64,000 nucleotides of DNA from Planococcus halotolerans (GTDB lineage Bacteria > Bacillota > Bacilli > Bacillales_A > Planococcaceae), in the NCBI RefSeq assembly GCF_003289955.1, contig NZ_QLZR01000002.1, positions 781,357 to 845,356 of the forward strand, written 5' to 3'. The notes beneath the pieces were generated by a model. The model ran no database searches. It saw only the letters and a program-made list of their open reading frames with translations, and had not been told where the DNA came from. This document shows, piece by piece, positions 1 through 8,328 of this stretch. A program made the translations under genes and the position numbers. Position 1 is the stretch's first letter; every line of letters starts with the position of its first letter.

Positions 1-98
1 TCACGTTCGATGTATAATTCCCGGATCACTTCTTCCATACTTTTACTATGTCCTTTTTCCAGCTTCTCTTTATATTTCTGATAGGGATGCATATTCAT
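1..98 (-). CDS. 5' end of an unidentified gene, cut by the window edge
   Basis: The minus strand reads from ATG at 98 (a second ATG lies at 101) off the left edge without a stop. The visible residues begin MNMHPYQKYKEKLEKG and are charged and probably helical. The nearest ribosome-site-like bases (GAGAGTAGG) sit just upstream, which favours the ATG at 98 or the one at 92. I do not recognise the family. The reading frame is short, so the call rests on the open frame and start context only. Confidence 0.4.
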   Translation of the reverse strand, partial: MNMHPYQKYKEKLEKGHSKSMEEVIRELYIER

Positions 99-215
99 CA
101 TCCTACTCTCTTATATTTTTATTCGTGTACTGAATTTTCTGTTTTTTATGTTTAATTGATTATAACCCTGTCCAGTTATTTAAACTAGTCTTTTTTAATT
201 GCGAAAGGGAAACAC

Positions 216-256
216 AAAAGCCGTGCCGGAAACCATTGGTTTCCGGCACGGCTTTT
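216..256. terminator. Bidirectional rho-independent terminator
   Basis: A perfect 19-bp inverted repeat (AAAAGCCGTGCCGGAAACC and its complement) around the loop ATT, with A/T runs on both sides, so it can stop transcription in both directions. It lies just past the end of the 32-residue gene at 269-367. Confidence 0.9.
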
Positions 257-268
257 ACCGATTCAGCT

Positions 269-367
269 TCAATTCGGCCAGTGGTGCATGAAAAAATAGG
301 ACAGGATGCCAATTACCGCGAAGATTGACACGATCAGCATTGGTATCAGTCCGAAGGTGGCTTCCAT
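269..367 (-). CDS. Very small single-pass membrane protein (32 aa)
   Basis: ATG at 367 follows a strong ribosome site (GGGAGGGAAATCA). The 32 residues are one hydrophobic helix (LIPMLIVSIFAVIGILSYFF) flanked by MEATFG and a His/Trp-rich tail, MHHWPN. It ends right before a perfect terminator, so it looks like a complete monocistronic unit. Proteins of this size and shape often serve as small subunits of transporters or oxidases, but nothing here identifies a partner. Function unknown. Confidence 0.6.
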   Translation of the reverse strand: MEATFGLIPMLIVSIFAVIGILSYFFMHHWPN

Positions 368-584
368 TGATTTCCCTCCTCCCTTGCCGTTCATCTCTTT
401 GCCTTTATCATAATCCTAATTCATGTAAATAGATACAATTAAATCTGATTATTCAGTTAAATTACTTTTTGGAACTTTATTGCTGAAAATCCTGTCCGCC
501 ATTCCGACTAAAAAACCGCATATCGGGTAATCCATTCTATATAAGTACTGCCCCGGACAGACCATCTGCAAAGGAGCGAGCGCC

Positions 585-2093
585 ATGATCGAACAATTGG
601 ATACCCTGTACAACGAAGAAGGTTATTACATCAAAAATAGAGGAGGATTTTTCGCCGGGAAAAAGCTGGTGACAGTAATTACGCCCGTGTATAATGCCGA
701 GCCTTTTCTCGAGAAGACCATCGAGTCGGTCATCAATCAGTCCATCGGTTTTAAAAACATAGAATTCATCATCGTCGATGACCATTCAACTGACGGCTCT
801 AGGCAAATCATCTGGGATTACGCGGCAAAATATCCGAATATCAAAGCTGTCTTCCTGAAGAAAAATACCGGTTCCCCCGCCGCTCCCCGTAACCTCGGGA
901 TTGAACTGGCAAAAACGGACTGGGTGACGTTTCTTGATGCTGATGACTGGCTCCATGAAGAAGGCGTCAAAGCGCTGTACGATTTGGCGAAGGAAACCGG
1001 GGATAATTATGTCGCCGGAAGAACGATGAAAGCGGAGTCCGGCGGTTTTAAGATTGTGGGAGAGCATCAATCGGCTATTGAGAGGCGGAGCGTGTCCCCT
1101 TTTACGATCAAACATATCTTCCAGCATCTTGGCCCCACTGCCCGGATGATGAAAAGGAAGTTGCTGCTGGATAAAAATATACGCTTCCCCCATCTGAAAT
1201 TTGCGGAGGACAAGCAATTTTTCATCGATGTGCTGATCAATTGCCCGACCATTTCCACGACCAAAAAAGTCGCCTACTACGCCAATCGGCTCGATGAAAA
1301 TGAGAGTTCATTGACATCAAAGACAACGGTTATGGAAAAGACGGACACCAATATCCAGGTGATCAAGTATGTAAAACAGAAAAAGCTTCCGGAAGAGCAG
1401 GAAAAGATGATTTTGAACCGGCTCTATGAATTCGACTGCATCACACGGCTGTTCGACCGGCAGCATTTCCTGAAAAGCGAAACCAAGGAAGATTATTTCG
1501 ACAAGTTCCGGGAAGTTCTCGCTACCGCCAGCGACCTGGACTACGAGATTTCCGATAACTTCTTCCACCCGTTTAACCGGACCGTCTATCGATTGTTCCT
1601 GCAGGAAGATTACCAGCAAATGATCGATCTCATCCGCTGGAATAAGAAGACGAAGCAGAAGCAACACATCATCAAAGACGGACTGCCCTATATAACGACG
1701 CCTTTTGAAGGTACATTGGCCGAAAACATCCGGGTCCCGCTCCTCGCCATCTACCAAAGCGGTTATTTTGAAGGCGACAGTTATCACCTCACCGTGCAGA
1801 TTTTCGGGGAGGAAATCGATAAAGTCGAAGAACTAGTCTTCCGGAACCGCCAGGACGTCAACGAAGAATACGCCTTTACGCTCCAGCCGGACGAAAGCCG
1901 CATCGCCAGCATTTCCATTGAAGTCGCAGAACTCGACAAATTGCCGACAAAAAGTTTCGAAGTTTTTATCCGCTATGATGTCTACCGGAAAATTAATATC
2001 CTGCGGCCGGAACAGCTTCAAATCGACAAGCGGCTTCTTAACTTCTATACGACGCTCAACTCCAATCTGGGTTTTAAAATAACCAAAGCGTGA
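585..2093 (+). CDS. GT2 glycosyltransferase, probably wall teichoic acid or surface-polymer modifying
   Basis: A 502-residue family 2 glycosyltransferase. The GT-A fold shows VITPVYNAE near residue 31, IVDDHS near 64, APRNLG near 100 and the metal-binding DADDW at about 118-122. AEDKQFF near 205 fits the catalytic acid region. The C-terminal half (about 260-502) is non-catalytic and beta-rich, the architecture of TarP/TarS-type ribitol- or glycerol-phosphate glycosyltransferases. Start: AAAGGAGCGAGCGCC precedes the ATG. No signal peptide or membrane segment, so it should act on the cytoplasmic side. It faces the tagHG-tagF genes and shares a terminator with tagH, which supports a role in decorating the same polymer. 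The exact sugar and acceptor cannot be read from sequence. Confidence 0.8.
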   Translation: MIEQLDTLYNEEGYYIKNRGGFFAGKKLVTVITPVYNAEPFLEKTIESVINQSIGFKNIEFIIVDDHSTDGSRQIIWDYAAKYPNIKAVFLKKNTGSPAAPRNLGIELAKTDWVTFLDADDWLHEEGVKALYDLAKETGDNYVAGRTMKAESGGFKIVGEHQSAIERRSVSPFTIKHIFQHLGPTARMMKRKLLLDKNIRFPHLKFAEDKQFFIDVLINCPTISTTKKVAYYANRLDENESSLTSKTTVMEKTDTNIQVIKYVKQKKLPEEQEKMILNRLYEFDCITRLFDRQHFLKSETKEDYFDKFREVLATASDLDYEISDNFFHPFNRTVYRLFLQEDYQQMIDLIRWNKKTKQKQHIIKDGLPYITTPFEGTLAENIRVPLLAIYQSGYFEGDSYHLTVQIFGEEIDKVEELVFRNRQDVNEEYAFTLQPDESRIASISIEVAELDKLPTKSFEVFIRYDVYRKINILRPEQLQIDKRLLNFYTTLNSNLGFKITKA

Positions 2094-2170
2094 CGTAATA
2101 TGCAAGCATTTATAGAGTTACAATTGGCTTCAACCAGAGTTAATGGAAAAGTTGATATAAAAAGCGAATA

Positions 2171-2207
2171 AAAAATCCTTTAAACAAAGCCGTTTAAAGG
2201 ATTTTTT
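2171..2207. terminator. Convergent terminator between the GT2 gene and tagH
   Basis: Inverted repeat AAATCCTTTAAAC / GTTTAAAGGATTT with T runs on both strands. It overlaps the tagH stop codon at 2194-2196, so the exporter gene ends inside its own terminator stem. Confidence 0.85.
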
Positions 2208-3009
2208 CTCTTTCAGAAGCATGTTTTTGCAGTACTTCATATCGGTAAGTCGTTTTTTCTTTTTTTGACATTCCTTTATATTCCTCTAGGAACTTCTCGT
2301 ACTCTTCAAGTATGATGTCTGCATTGCCATACTCTTTAAGTGTTCCGAATTCCAACCATGCAATTTCATCACAAAACTTCCTCATCTGTGAAATGGAATG
2401 GCTGACAAAAAACATCGTTTTTCCTTTTTCCTTAAATTCCATCATTTTATTAAGGCTTTTTTCAGCAAAGGCTTTGTCGCCGACGGACAGTGCTTCATCT
2501 ATAATCAGAATGTCAGGATCCACTCTCACGGAAATTGAGAATCCTAACCGGGACTTCATCCCACTGGAATATGTTTTTACAGGCTGGTCGATGAACTTTT
2601 CAATTTCGGCAAATTCAATGATTTCTTCTTCCATCTCTTCAATTTCCTGTTTTGAAAAACCCAGCATCAGAAGTTTCAACTCAATATTTTCCCTGCCAGT
2701 CAATTTATTATCCAGTCCTGCATTCACCGCAATAAGCGCTACGTTTCCTTTGCTTACTACTTTGCCGGACGTTGCCGGGATGACTCCGGCGATTATATTG
2801 GCCAAAGTCGATTTACCTGAACCATTTATACCGATAAGTCCTACAATCGCTCCTTCATCCACTTGAAAAGAGATATTCCGCAGCGCAAAAAATTCTTCTC
2901 CATACTCTTTGGCAGGGATGATCAGGTCCAGAATGCGTTCCGATCTTTTTTTATAAAGTTTATAGCGTTTCGATACATGCTGAACATCCACTGACTTTGC
3001 CATTTGCAT
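2194..3009 (-). CDS. tagH: Teichoic acid export ABC transporter, ATP-binding subunit TagH
   Basis: About 271 residues with the full ABC ATPase set: Walker A GINGSGKST, signature YSSGMKSRLGFSISV, Walker B ILIIDEAL and the H-loop FVSHS. The N-terminus (VQHVSKRYKLYKK) is typical of TagH/Wzt proteins. It couples ATP hydrolysis to export of undecaprenyl-linked wall teichoic acid through TagG. It lacks the long C-terminal extension of Bacillus subtilis TagH. Start codons are clustered (GTG 3012, ATG 3009, ATG 3003); GGGAAGTG upstream does not decide between them. It lies 12-18 bp after tagG depending on start, in one operon. Confidence 0.9.
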   Translation of the reverse strand: MQMAKSVDVQHVSKRYKLYKKRSERILDLIIPAKEYGEEFFALRNISFQVDEGAIVGLIGINGSGKSTLANIIAGVIPATSGKVVSKGNVALIAVNAGLDNKLTGRENIELKLLMLGFSKQEIEEMEEEIIEFAEIEKFIDQPVKTYSSGMKSRLGFSISVRVDPDILIIDEALSVGDKAFAEKSLNKMMEFKEKGKTMFFVSHSISQMRKFCDEIAWLEFGTLKEYGNADIILEEYEKFLEEYKGMSKKEKTTYRYEVLQKHASEREKIL

Positions 3010-3020
3010 CACTTCCCATT

Positions 3021-3827
3021 TTAAAGGAAATCAATAAATTGATTTCTGAATTTAATATGCAGATAAGAACCGATAAAGAATGTCAACAGTATTACTCCTG
3101 CAAAATACGCAGTATAAACCGGATTCTCAAGAAAATACCACCCTTCACCAAGTAAAGAATAGCGGTATCCTTCAATTATATAATAAAAAGGATTGAGCTT
3201 CATATAAGGCTGCCACGTTTCCGGCAATAGTGTCGGCGGCCAAAGTATCGGAGATAAATACAGAAGCATTCTCATTATTGACTGGAGCAGCATTTGGACA
3301 TCCCGGACAATGGTTGTTAACGTTGAAGTTATCAACACGAGGCTAAACAGGAATGCGAGCAGACTGAGCATATAAAGCGGCAACTGAATGTAGTATATGG
3401 ATACTGGATAGCCGATAAATTGCAGGAAAACCATGCCCAGACCCAGGATAACCAGATGAGGATAGAACTGGGCGAAAATTACATAGCCCGGTATGACACT
3501 CATTGGAAAATTCATCTTGGCCAGCATCTTTATCTTGCTGTAAATCGACTTGGACCCTTTCATAACAGCTTGGGTAATAAAGAACCATACCAGGATTCCG
3601 GCAAGCATCCATTGCAAATAAGGAATATCGCCAATAGGTTCCCTTTGCCGGATTCCGAATCCGAAAACAAACCAGTAAATCGTTATCTGGATAGCGGGAT
3701 TAATAATTTCCCAGGCCATCCCCAAATAATTTCCACTTGTCAAACTCCGTAATTCATAGACAGACAGCCTTCTTACCAAATAGAAGTAGCGGAGTTGTTC
3801 CCTTATTATTTTCATCATTGAATTCAT
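3021..3827 (-). CDS. tagG: Teichoic acid export ABC transporter permease TagG
   Basis: 268 residues, ABC-2 type permease with about six hydrophobic segments. Early residues SLTSGNYLGMAWEIINPAIQ match the amphipathic entry of TagG/Wzm permeases. It forms the membrane channel for lipid-linked teichoic acid with TagH, whose gene follows directly. Start ATG at 3827 has GAGG seven bases upstream. It follows the TagF-like gene by about 30 bp, so polymer synthesis and export are likely co-transcribed. Confidence 0.9.
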   Translation of the reverse strand: MNSMMKIIREQLRYFYLVRRLSVYELRSLTSGNYLGMAWEIINPAIQITIYWFVFGFGIRQREPIGDIPYLQWMLAGILVWFFITQAVMKGSKSIYSKIKMLAKMNFPMSVIPGYVIFAQFYPHLVILGLGMVFLQFIGYPVSIYYIQLPLYMLSLLAFLFSLVLITSTLTTIVRDVQMLLQSIMRMLLYLSPILWPPTLLPETWQPYMKLNPFYYIIEGYRYSLLGEGWYFLENPVYTAYFAGVILLTFFIGSYLHIKFRNQFIDFL

Positions 3828-3860
3828 CCTGGTTCCTCACCCACTCTTTTTTCTGTCACG

Positions 3861-6266
3861 TTACTCCAAAAAAGCTTTTACTACCCGTTCGGTAGCATGG
3901 CCATCTTCCAATGAAGAAAATTTACCTTTAAACCCGCTAAATTTGGAATCCGATTGAACATTCGAATCCTTCAGGCTGTTTATCGCCAAGAACAGTTCTT
4001 TTTCCGTTTCAACGATCGGCCCAGGTGCTTCTTCTTCAATATTAATATAAAATCCTCTTAATTGATCACGGTACAGTTCGAAATCATACATAAAGAATAT
4101 TATCGGCCGATTTAATACGGCAAAATCAAAAAACACGGAGGAGTAATCAGTTATCAGTAAATCTGAGATCAAGTAAAGATCCCGGATATCTGGATATGAG
4201 GATGCATCATAGACTGTGCCTGCATGAGCAGAAAAATCAAAGTTCTCAGCTACTAAGTAATGCATTCTGGACAATAAAACCCATTCATCTCCAAATTCTT
4301 TTTTCCAATTATCCAAATTGAATTGAAACTCGAACTTATATTTCCCTTTTTCATAAAATTCATTATCCCGCCAAGTCGGCGCATAAAGCATGACCTTTTT
4401 ATCTTCGGGTATCCCCAGTTTCTTTTTCAAATTACTGGCAAGGGTTTCTGAATGATTGGACAACACATCATTCCGAGGATATCCTGACTCGATAATCTTG
4501 CCTGGATAACGAAAAGCCCTTCTGAAAATCTCTGTCGAATAAGTATTAGGTGATACAAGATAATCCCATTTCCGTGCTTCCAGAACAAAATTCCTCTTAT
4601 AGGCACTAGTATTGGTGCCGGGCATATGAATTTCCTCAATATCGACGCCAAGTTTTTTCAGCGGAGTTCCATGCCAAGTTTGGATGTATACTGTGTCTTT
4701 CGGTTTGGGCATCCACGCCGGTAACCGGACGTTATTCACCCAGTATTTTGCACGGGGAAAGTGAAAAAACCAAGGAATTGTAAAACGCCGCAGATAAGGT
4801 ACCCCAAATTCCCTGAACATGTTTTCAGCACTTTTGTCGATGCTCCACAGCAGACGATAATCCTGGTGATGCTCTTTCATATACTCATAGATTGCGCGCG
4901 GGCTATCACTGTATTGCTTGGCATGAAAACTTTCAAAGATGACCATATCTTGTGTTTTGGGTAAACGTCCGATTAATACGAATAGGATTTTGAACAGTTG
5001 CAGCACTCTTTTATTGTTTTTCAATTCGCGGAACCAGTTATGCATCCTCTTTTGCAAGGTATATTCTTCCGGATGGAGGCTTGTTCCGATGGATACATTG
5101 CCACGTTTTGAGGAAACAAGAAGAAGCACATCGCCTTCTCTTTTTTTAAGGGACACTATCTTTTCTTTATTGTAATCCATATTTAATTTTAAGGGATGCA
5201 AGGGCTGGGTATCATCTCCAATATAAAGGGCACGCTGTTGTTCATCCGCCGCAGCAATTGCCGAAACCGGAATCTTAAAAAAACCAAAACGCCTGAAAAA
5301 ATTAATTTTCCAAGGTCTTTTAAATGTTGCAATGGCCTCTTCCCTGCCGTCGATATATAAATTGTCGTAGTCATTGCTGGCTTTATAGGCATAATGTGTA
5401 CTTCTTCCATACAGAAACAGATGCTTGCTGGTGAATAATGCTTTCAAATCTGACTCATAGCCACTGATTTTTGAAGCATTTCCTTTTGTGAGATAAATGC
5501 CATTCTGCTTGTTATGAATATAATATTTCAAATCATTAATCGAAAAAGAAGCAAGCAAATGTTTTTCGCGATGTTCTTCCAATTGATAAAAATCGAAGAC
5601 CTTTACTCCTCTACCGGTTATTTTCATGAAATCAATTGCCGCCCGGTCTTCCTTACAGGAGACATCAAGTACTTCAGGCCCTTTCAATCTAATGTCCAGA
5701 CCCGCTTTATTGGACAGAATATTAAAGCGAAAATTCCGGGTGATCATTTCTTTTCTAAACAAGTCATATATCAAGAATGTGTTGAATTGGCCATAAGTTA
5801 TTTTTCCTGCTAGGAGGTACCGGGATTCTACAGAGGTCATTTCCAAGTCTACTGGAATTCTGTGTTCAGGAGATTCATAAGCCGCAATGTCATTAAAAGT
5901 GTAGAGCTTCTGTTCTGCCGAAGTAAAAAGAGAAACTGAGGTTTCATTTGTTTGTTTTAAGGAAATTCCTTTTATATAAGCCTCATATTCGAACGCAAAA
6001 GAGGTGGCTCCAGGCAAAAAATTCAAGTTATAAGAAAGGCTGCCGGCTAGTATCCGATTATTTTTTATATAAAAAGTATAGGATTCCGCGCTGAAATCTT
6101 TCAGGAATAATACCTGGTCCTCTTTCATTATGCTGCCTATAACGGAAGTTTCCCCAATAACAAGATCTTCCAAACCAACCTGAAAAACTGTTTCCTCCGG
6201 AAACAGTGAAAACTCAATCGCGTACTCATTTTCGGTTGTAATTTGGATTTCATTGGATAGGACCAT
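3861..6266 (-). CDS. TagF-like CDP-glycerol glycerophosphotransferase (polymerase)
   Basis: About 801 residues from the ATG at 6266, preferred over the longer frame because GAGGAAAAATT precedes it. The C-terminal half carries the CDP-glycerol glycerophosphotransferase domain: TWHGTPLKKLG, MLYAPTWRDNEF and LLITDYSSVFFDFA, the UDP-GT-like fold of TagF/TagB. The first 400 or so residues are a beta-rich accessory region of unknown role, longer than in a minimal TagB. No membrane helices; such enzymes act peripherally at the inner face. It probably extends the poly(glycerol phosphate) chain that TagGH exports. Divergent from tagD with an 86-120 bp promoter region between. Confidence 0.85.
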   Translation of the reverse strand: MVLSNEIQITTENEYAIEFSLFPEETVFQVGLEDLVIGETSVIGSIMKEDQVLFLKDFSAESYTFYIKNNRILAGSLSYNLNFLPGATSFAFEYEAYIKGISLKQTNETSVSLFTSAEQKLYTFNDIAAYESPEHRIPVDLEMTSVESRYLLAGKITYGQFNTFLIYDLFRKEMITRNFRFNILSNKAGLDIRLKGPEVLDVSCKEDRAAIDFMKITGRGVKVFDFYQLEEHREKHLLASFSINDLKYYIHNKQNGIYLTKGNASKISGYESDLKALFTSKHLFLYGRSTHYAYKASNDYDNLYIDGREEAIATFKRPWKINFFRRFGFFKIPVSAIAAADEQQRALYIGDDTQPLHPLKLNMDYNKEKIVSLKKREGDVLLLVSSKRGNVSIGTSLHPEEYTLQKRMHNWFRELKNNKRVLQLFKILFVLIGRLPKTQDMVIFESFHAKQYSDSPRAIYEYMKEHHQDYRLLWSIDKSAENMFREFGVPYLRRFTIPWFFHFPRAKYWVNNVRLPAWMPKPKDTVYIQTWHGTPLKKLGVDIEEIHMPGTNTSAYKRNFVLEARKWDYLVSPNTYSTEIFRRAFRYPGKIIESGYPRNDVLSNHSETLASNLKKKLGIPEDKKVMLYAPTWRDNEFYEKGKYKFEFQFNLDNWKKEFGDEWVLLSRMHYLVAENFDFSAHAGTVYDASSYPDIRDLYLISDLLITDYSSVFFDFAVLNRPIIFFMYDFELYRDQLRGFYINIEEEAPGPIVETEKELFLAINSLKDSNVQSDSKFSGFKGKFSSLEDGHATERVVKAFLE

Positions 6267-6383
6267 AATTTTTCCTCTTTTGCTTATTATTTTCATTAGC
6301 TATTTTAAATGATAACATATATTATATAATGACAACATTTTATTACATTTAATAAAATAACGTTTACTGGAGTGAGTTAATCT

Positions 6384-6776
6384 ATGAAAAAGGTCATCAC
6401 TTACGGTACATTCGATTTATTGCACCATGGTCATATAAATATCTTAAAAGGGGCAAAACAGCTCGGTGACTATCTGATAGTCGGTCTGTCAACAGATGAA
6501 TTTAATCTCATAAAAGGAAAGGCTGCTTACCATTCCTATGAGGACCGAAAAATGTTATTGGAGTCCATTAAATATGTGGATGAGGTTATTCCTGAAAATG
6601 ACTGGGCCCAAAAGGAAATGGATATCCGGGATAACCAGGTGGCTATTTTTGTCATGGGCTCTGACTGGGAAGGGAAATTCGACGAATTATCATCTCATTG
6701 CCAAGTTATATACCTGCCAAGGACTGATGGCATCTCCACAACAAAAATAAAAACAGATTTATACCACAAACGCTGA
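6384..6776 (+). CDS. tagD: Glycerol-3-phosphate cytidylyltransferase TagD
   Basis: 130 residues, the usual TagD length. It has the nucleotidyltransferase HxGH motif (TFDLLHHGHINIL) near the N-terminus and the RTDGISTTKIK signature near the C-terminus. It makes CDP-glycerol from CTP and glycerol-3-phosphate, the donor for the two glycerophosphotransferases around it. Its TGA stop overlaps the ATG of the next gene by one base, giving translational coupling. Confidence 0.95.
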   Translation: MKKVITYGTFDLLHHGHINILKGAKQLGDYLIVGLSTDEFNLIKGKAAYHSYEDRKMLLESIKYVDEVIPENDWAQKEMDIRDNQVAIFVMGSDWEGKFDELSSHCQVIYLPRTDGISTTKIKTDLYHKR

Positions 6777-7942
6777 TGAAAGAAATCCTAATTGCTTTAT
6801 ACCTTGCTGTATTCAAGTTTCTGTTTTCACTTTTTAAATTATTGCCTTTAAAAAACAAAACTGTTTTCCTTTCCACTTTTGGAGATAATGCATTTTATAT
6901 TGGCAGAGAATTAGCGATATCCAGTTCGCAACCGCTTGTGTTCATAAACAGCCCTAAATGCAAAGAGGATTTCTCGGTCATACCTACCGACCAAAAAAAT
7001 TTTTACTCTACGGACACTGTAAACTTATCAGATTTTCTCCATACCATTTATCACCTGGCGACATCAAAATACGTTTTCATCGATAATTACGTAGGGGCAT
7101 TGGCAGCTGTCCAATTTAAAAAAGAAGTAAAATGCGTACAATTATGGCACGCGGCCGGAGCTGTAAAAAAATTCGGCTGGAGCGATCCCGAAACCTTTCA
7201 AAGAAGCGCCAGAGCGAAAAAAAGATTTCAAAAAGTCTATAATCAGTTCCAATATATACCGGTCGGCTCGCAGCATATGGCGGATATCTTCTCAGAAGCT
7301 TTCCATCTAAGCCAAAAGCATTTTCTATATACAGGAGTGCCACAAACCGATTTTTACTTTGACGAAAACTTAAAGCAAAAGGCTTTGAAACGAGTATATG
7401 CCCGTTATCCACAGCTAAAAGGGAAAAAAGTCATATTATATGCTCCGACTTTCCGGAAAGATGGGCTTCGTAAAATGAATATGGAATATGATATAAAGCT
7501 TTTTCTCGATTCAGTTGATGACAACCATGTCTTATTGATTCGAATCCATCCCTCTGTTCATGAAGCAGCCCGGATCCCTGTTCATCCGCGCGTACTTTTG
7601 GCAAGCGATTACCCGCAAATCAATGACCTTTTACTCGCCAGTGATATTTTAGTGACCGATTACTCCTCCATCCCTGTTGAATTCTCTCTATTGCAAAGGA
7701 AAATGATATTCTTTACCTATGATTTGGAAGCATACAACGATACCCAAGGTTTGTGGTCCATAAATGATTCATTCTTCCCTGGCCCGGTTGCCAGAACAAC
7801 TGCAGAAGTGATTGCTCACATCAAAGATCCCTATATTGACTACAATAAAATCAACCGTTACAGGGACCATTGGAACGAATTTTCCAATGGTGCATCTGCG
7901 AGGAGATTAATCTCTAAAGTCTACAGTCCCGATGATTTATGA
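6776..7942 (+). CDS. TagB-like CDP-glycerol glycerophosphotransferase
   Basis: 388 residues, one catalytic domain without the long N-terminal region of its neighbour at 3861. Motifs: VQLWHAAGAVKKFGW, VILYAPTFRKD and ILVTDYSSIPVEFSLL. The hydrophobic N-terminus (IALYLAVFKFLFSLFKLLP) suggests membrane association. By size it fits the primase TagB, which adds the first glycerol phosphate to the lipid-linked disaccharide, but a TagF-like or side-chain role is possible. Translationally coupled to tagD. Confidence 0.85.
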   Translation: MKEILIALYLAVFKFLFSLFKLLPLKNKTVFLSTFGDNAFYIGRELAISSSQPLVFINSPKCKEDFSVIPTDQKNFYSTDTVNLSDFLHTIYHLATSKYVFIDNYVGALAAVQFKKEVKCVQLWHAAGAVKKFGWSDPETFQRSARAKKRFQKVYNQFQYIPVGSQHMADIFSEAFHLSQKHFLYTGVPQTDFYFDENLKQKALKRVYARYPQLKGKKVILYAPTFRKDGLRKMNMEYDIKLFLDSVDDNHVLLIRIHPSVHEAARIPVHPRVLLASDYPQINDLLLASDILVTDYSSIPVEFSLLQRKMIFFTYDLEAYNDTQGLWSINDSFFPGPVARTTAEVIAHIKDPYIDYNKINRYRDHWNEFSNGASARRLISKVYSPDDL

Positions 7943-8073
7943 AAGCTTCAGGAAAGTTGCCAAAGCTCACGGCGAAGGAAATGGACTGTCAGAGGCTGAA
8001 CATAGTATTCGAGAAAAACAGCAACGGTGAATGGGTGCTGATTGCAACCGTGAATAACCGGTGGACATTTTAA
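7939..8073 (+). CDS. Short coupled ORF (44 aa) after the TagB-like gene, possibly a gene remnant
   Basis: The ATG overlaps the preceding stop (ATGA) and the frame encodes 44 residues ending TVNNRWTF, then a strong terminator. The residues LNIVFEKNSNGEWVLIATV look like the tail of a larger globular protein rather than an independent peptide, so it may be a remnant that stayed coupled to tagB. No family recognised. Confidence 0.35.
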   Translation: MKASGKLPKLTAKEMDCQRLNIVFEKNSNGEWVLIATVNNRWTF

Positions 8074-8086
8074 CTTTGAACTCTAT

Positions 8087-8127
8087 AAGGAAAGACCCGG
8101 CAACATTGCCGGGTCTTTCCTTTTTTT
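8087..8127 (+). terminator. Terminator of the tagD-tagB operon
   Basis: Stem AAGGAAAGACCCGGCAA / complement with loop CATT, followed by seven T. Confidence 0.9.
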
Positions 8128-8256
8128 GCCTTCTCTTGAAGAAATCATTTACCAGGAAGACAGGCAGCCTGCCTCCGCATACGATAGACCAGGATTTCAT
8201 GTGTTCTCTGCTCTTCCACTGATTTATAAACTTTTCACTGAACATGTCACAGGTAT

Positions 8257-8285
8257 GTTATTCGGCAAAGTTTTTCTGGTATAAT
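8257..8285 (+). promoter_or_regulatory. Putative sigma-A promoter of the first GtrII-like gene
   Basis: A consensus -10 TATAAT at 8280-8285 lies about 45 bp before the start codon. The -35 region (GTTATT, 17 bp upstream) is a poor match, so only the -10 is convincing. Confidence 0.5.
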
Positions 8286-8328
8286 AGACTCTTACGTCCC
8301 ACATCATCCCAAGAAAAAGGAGAAAAAC

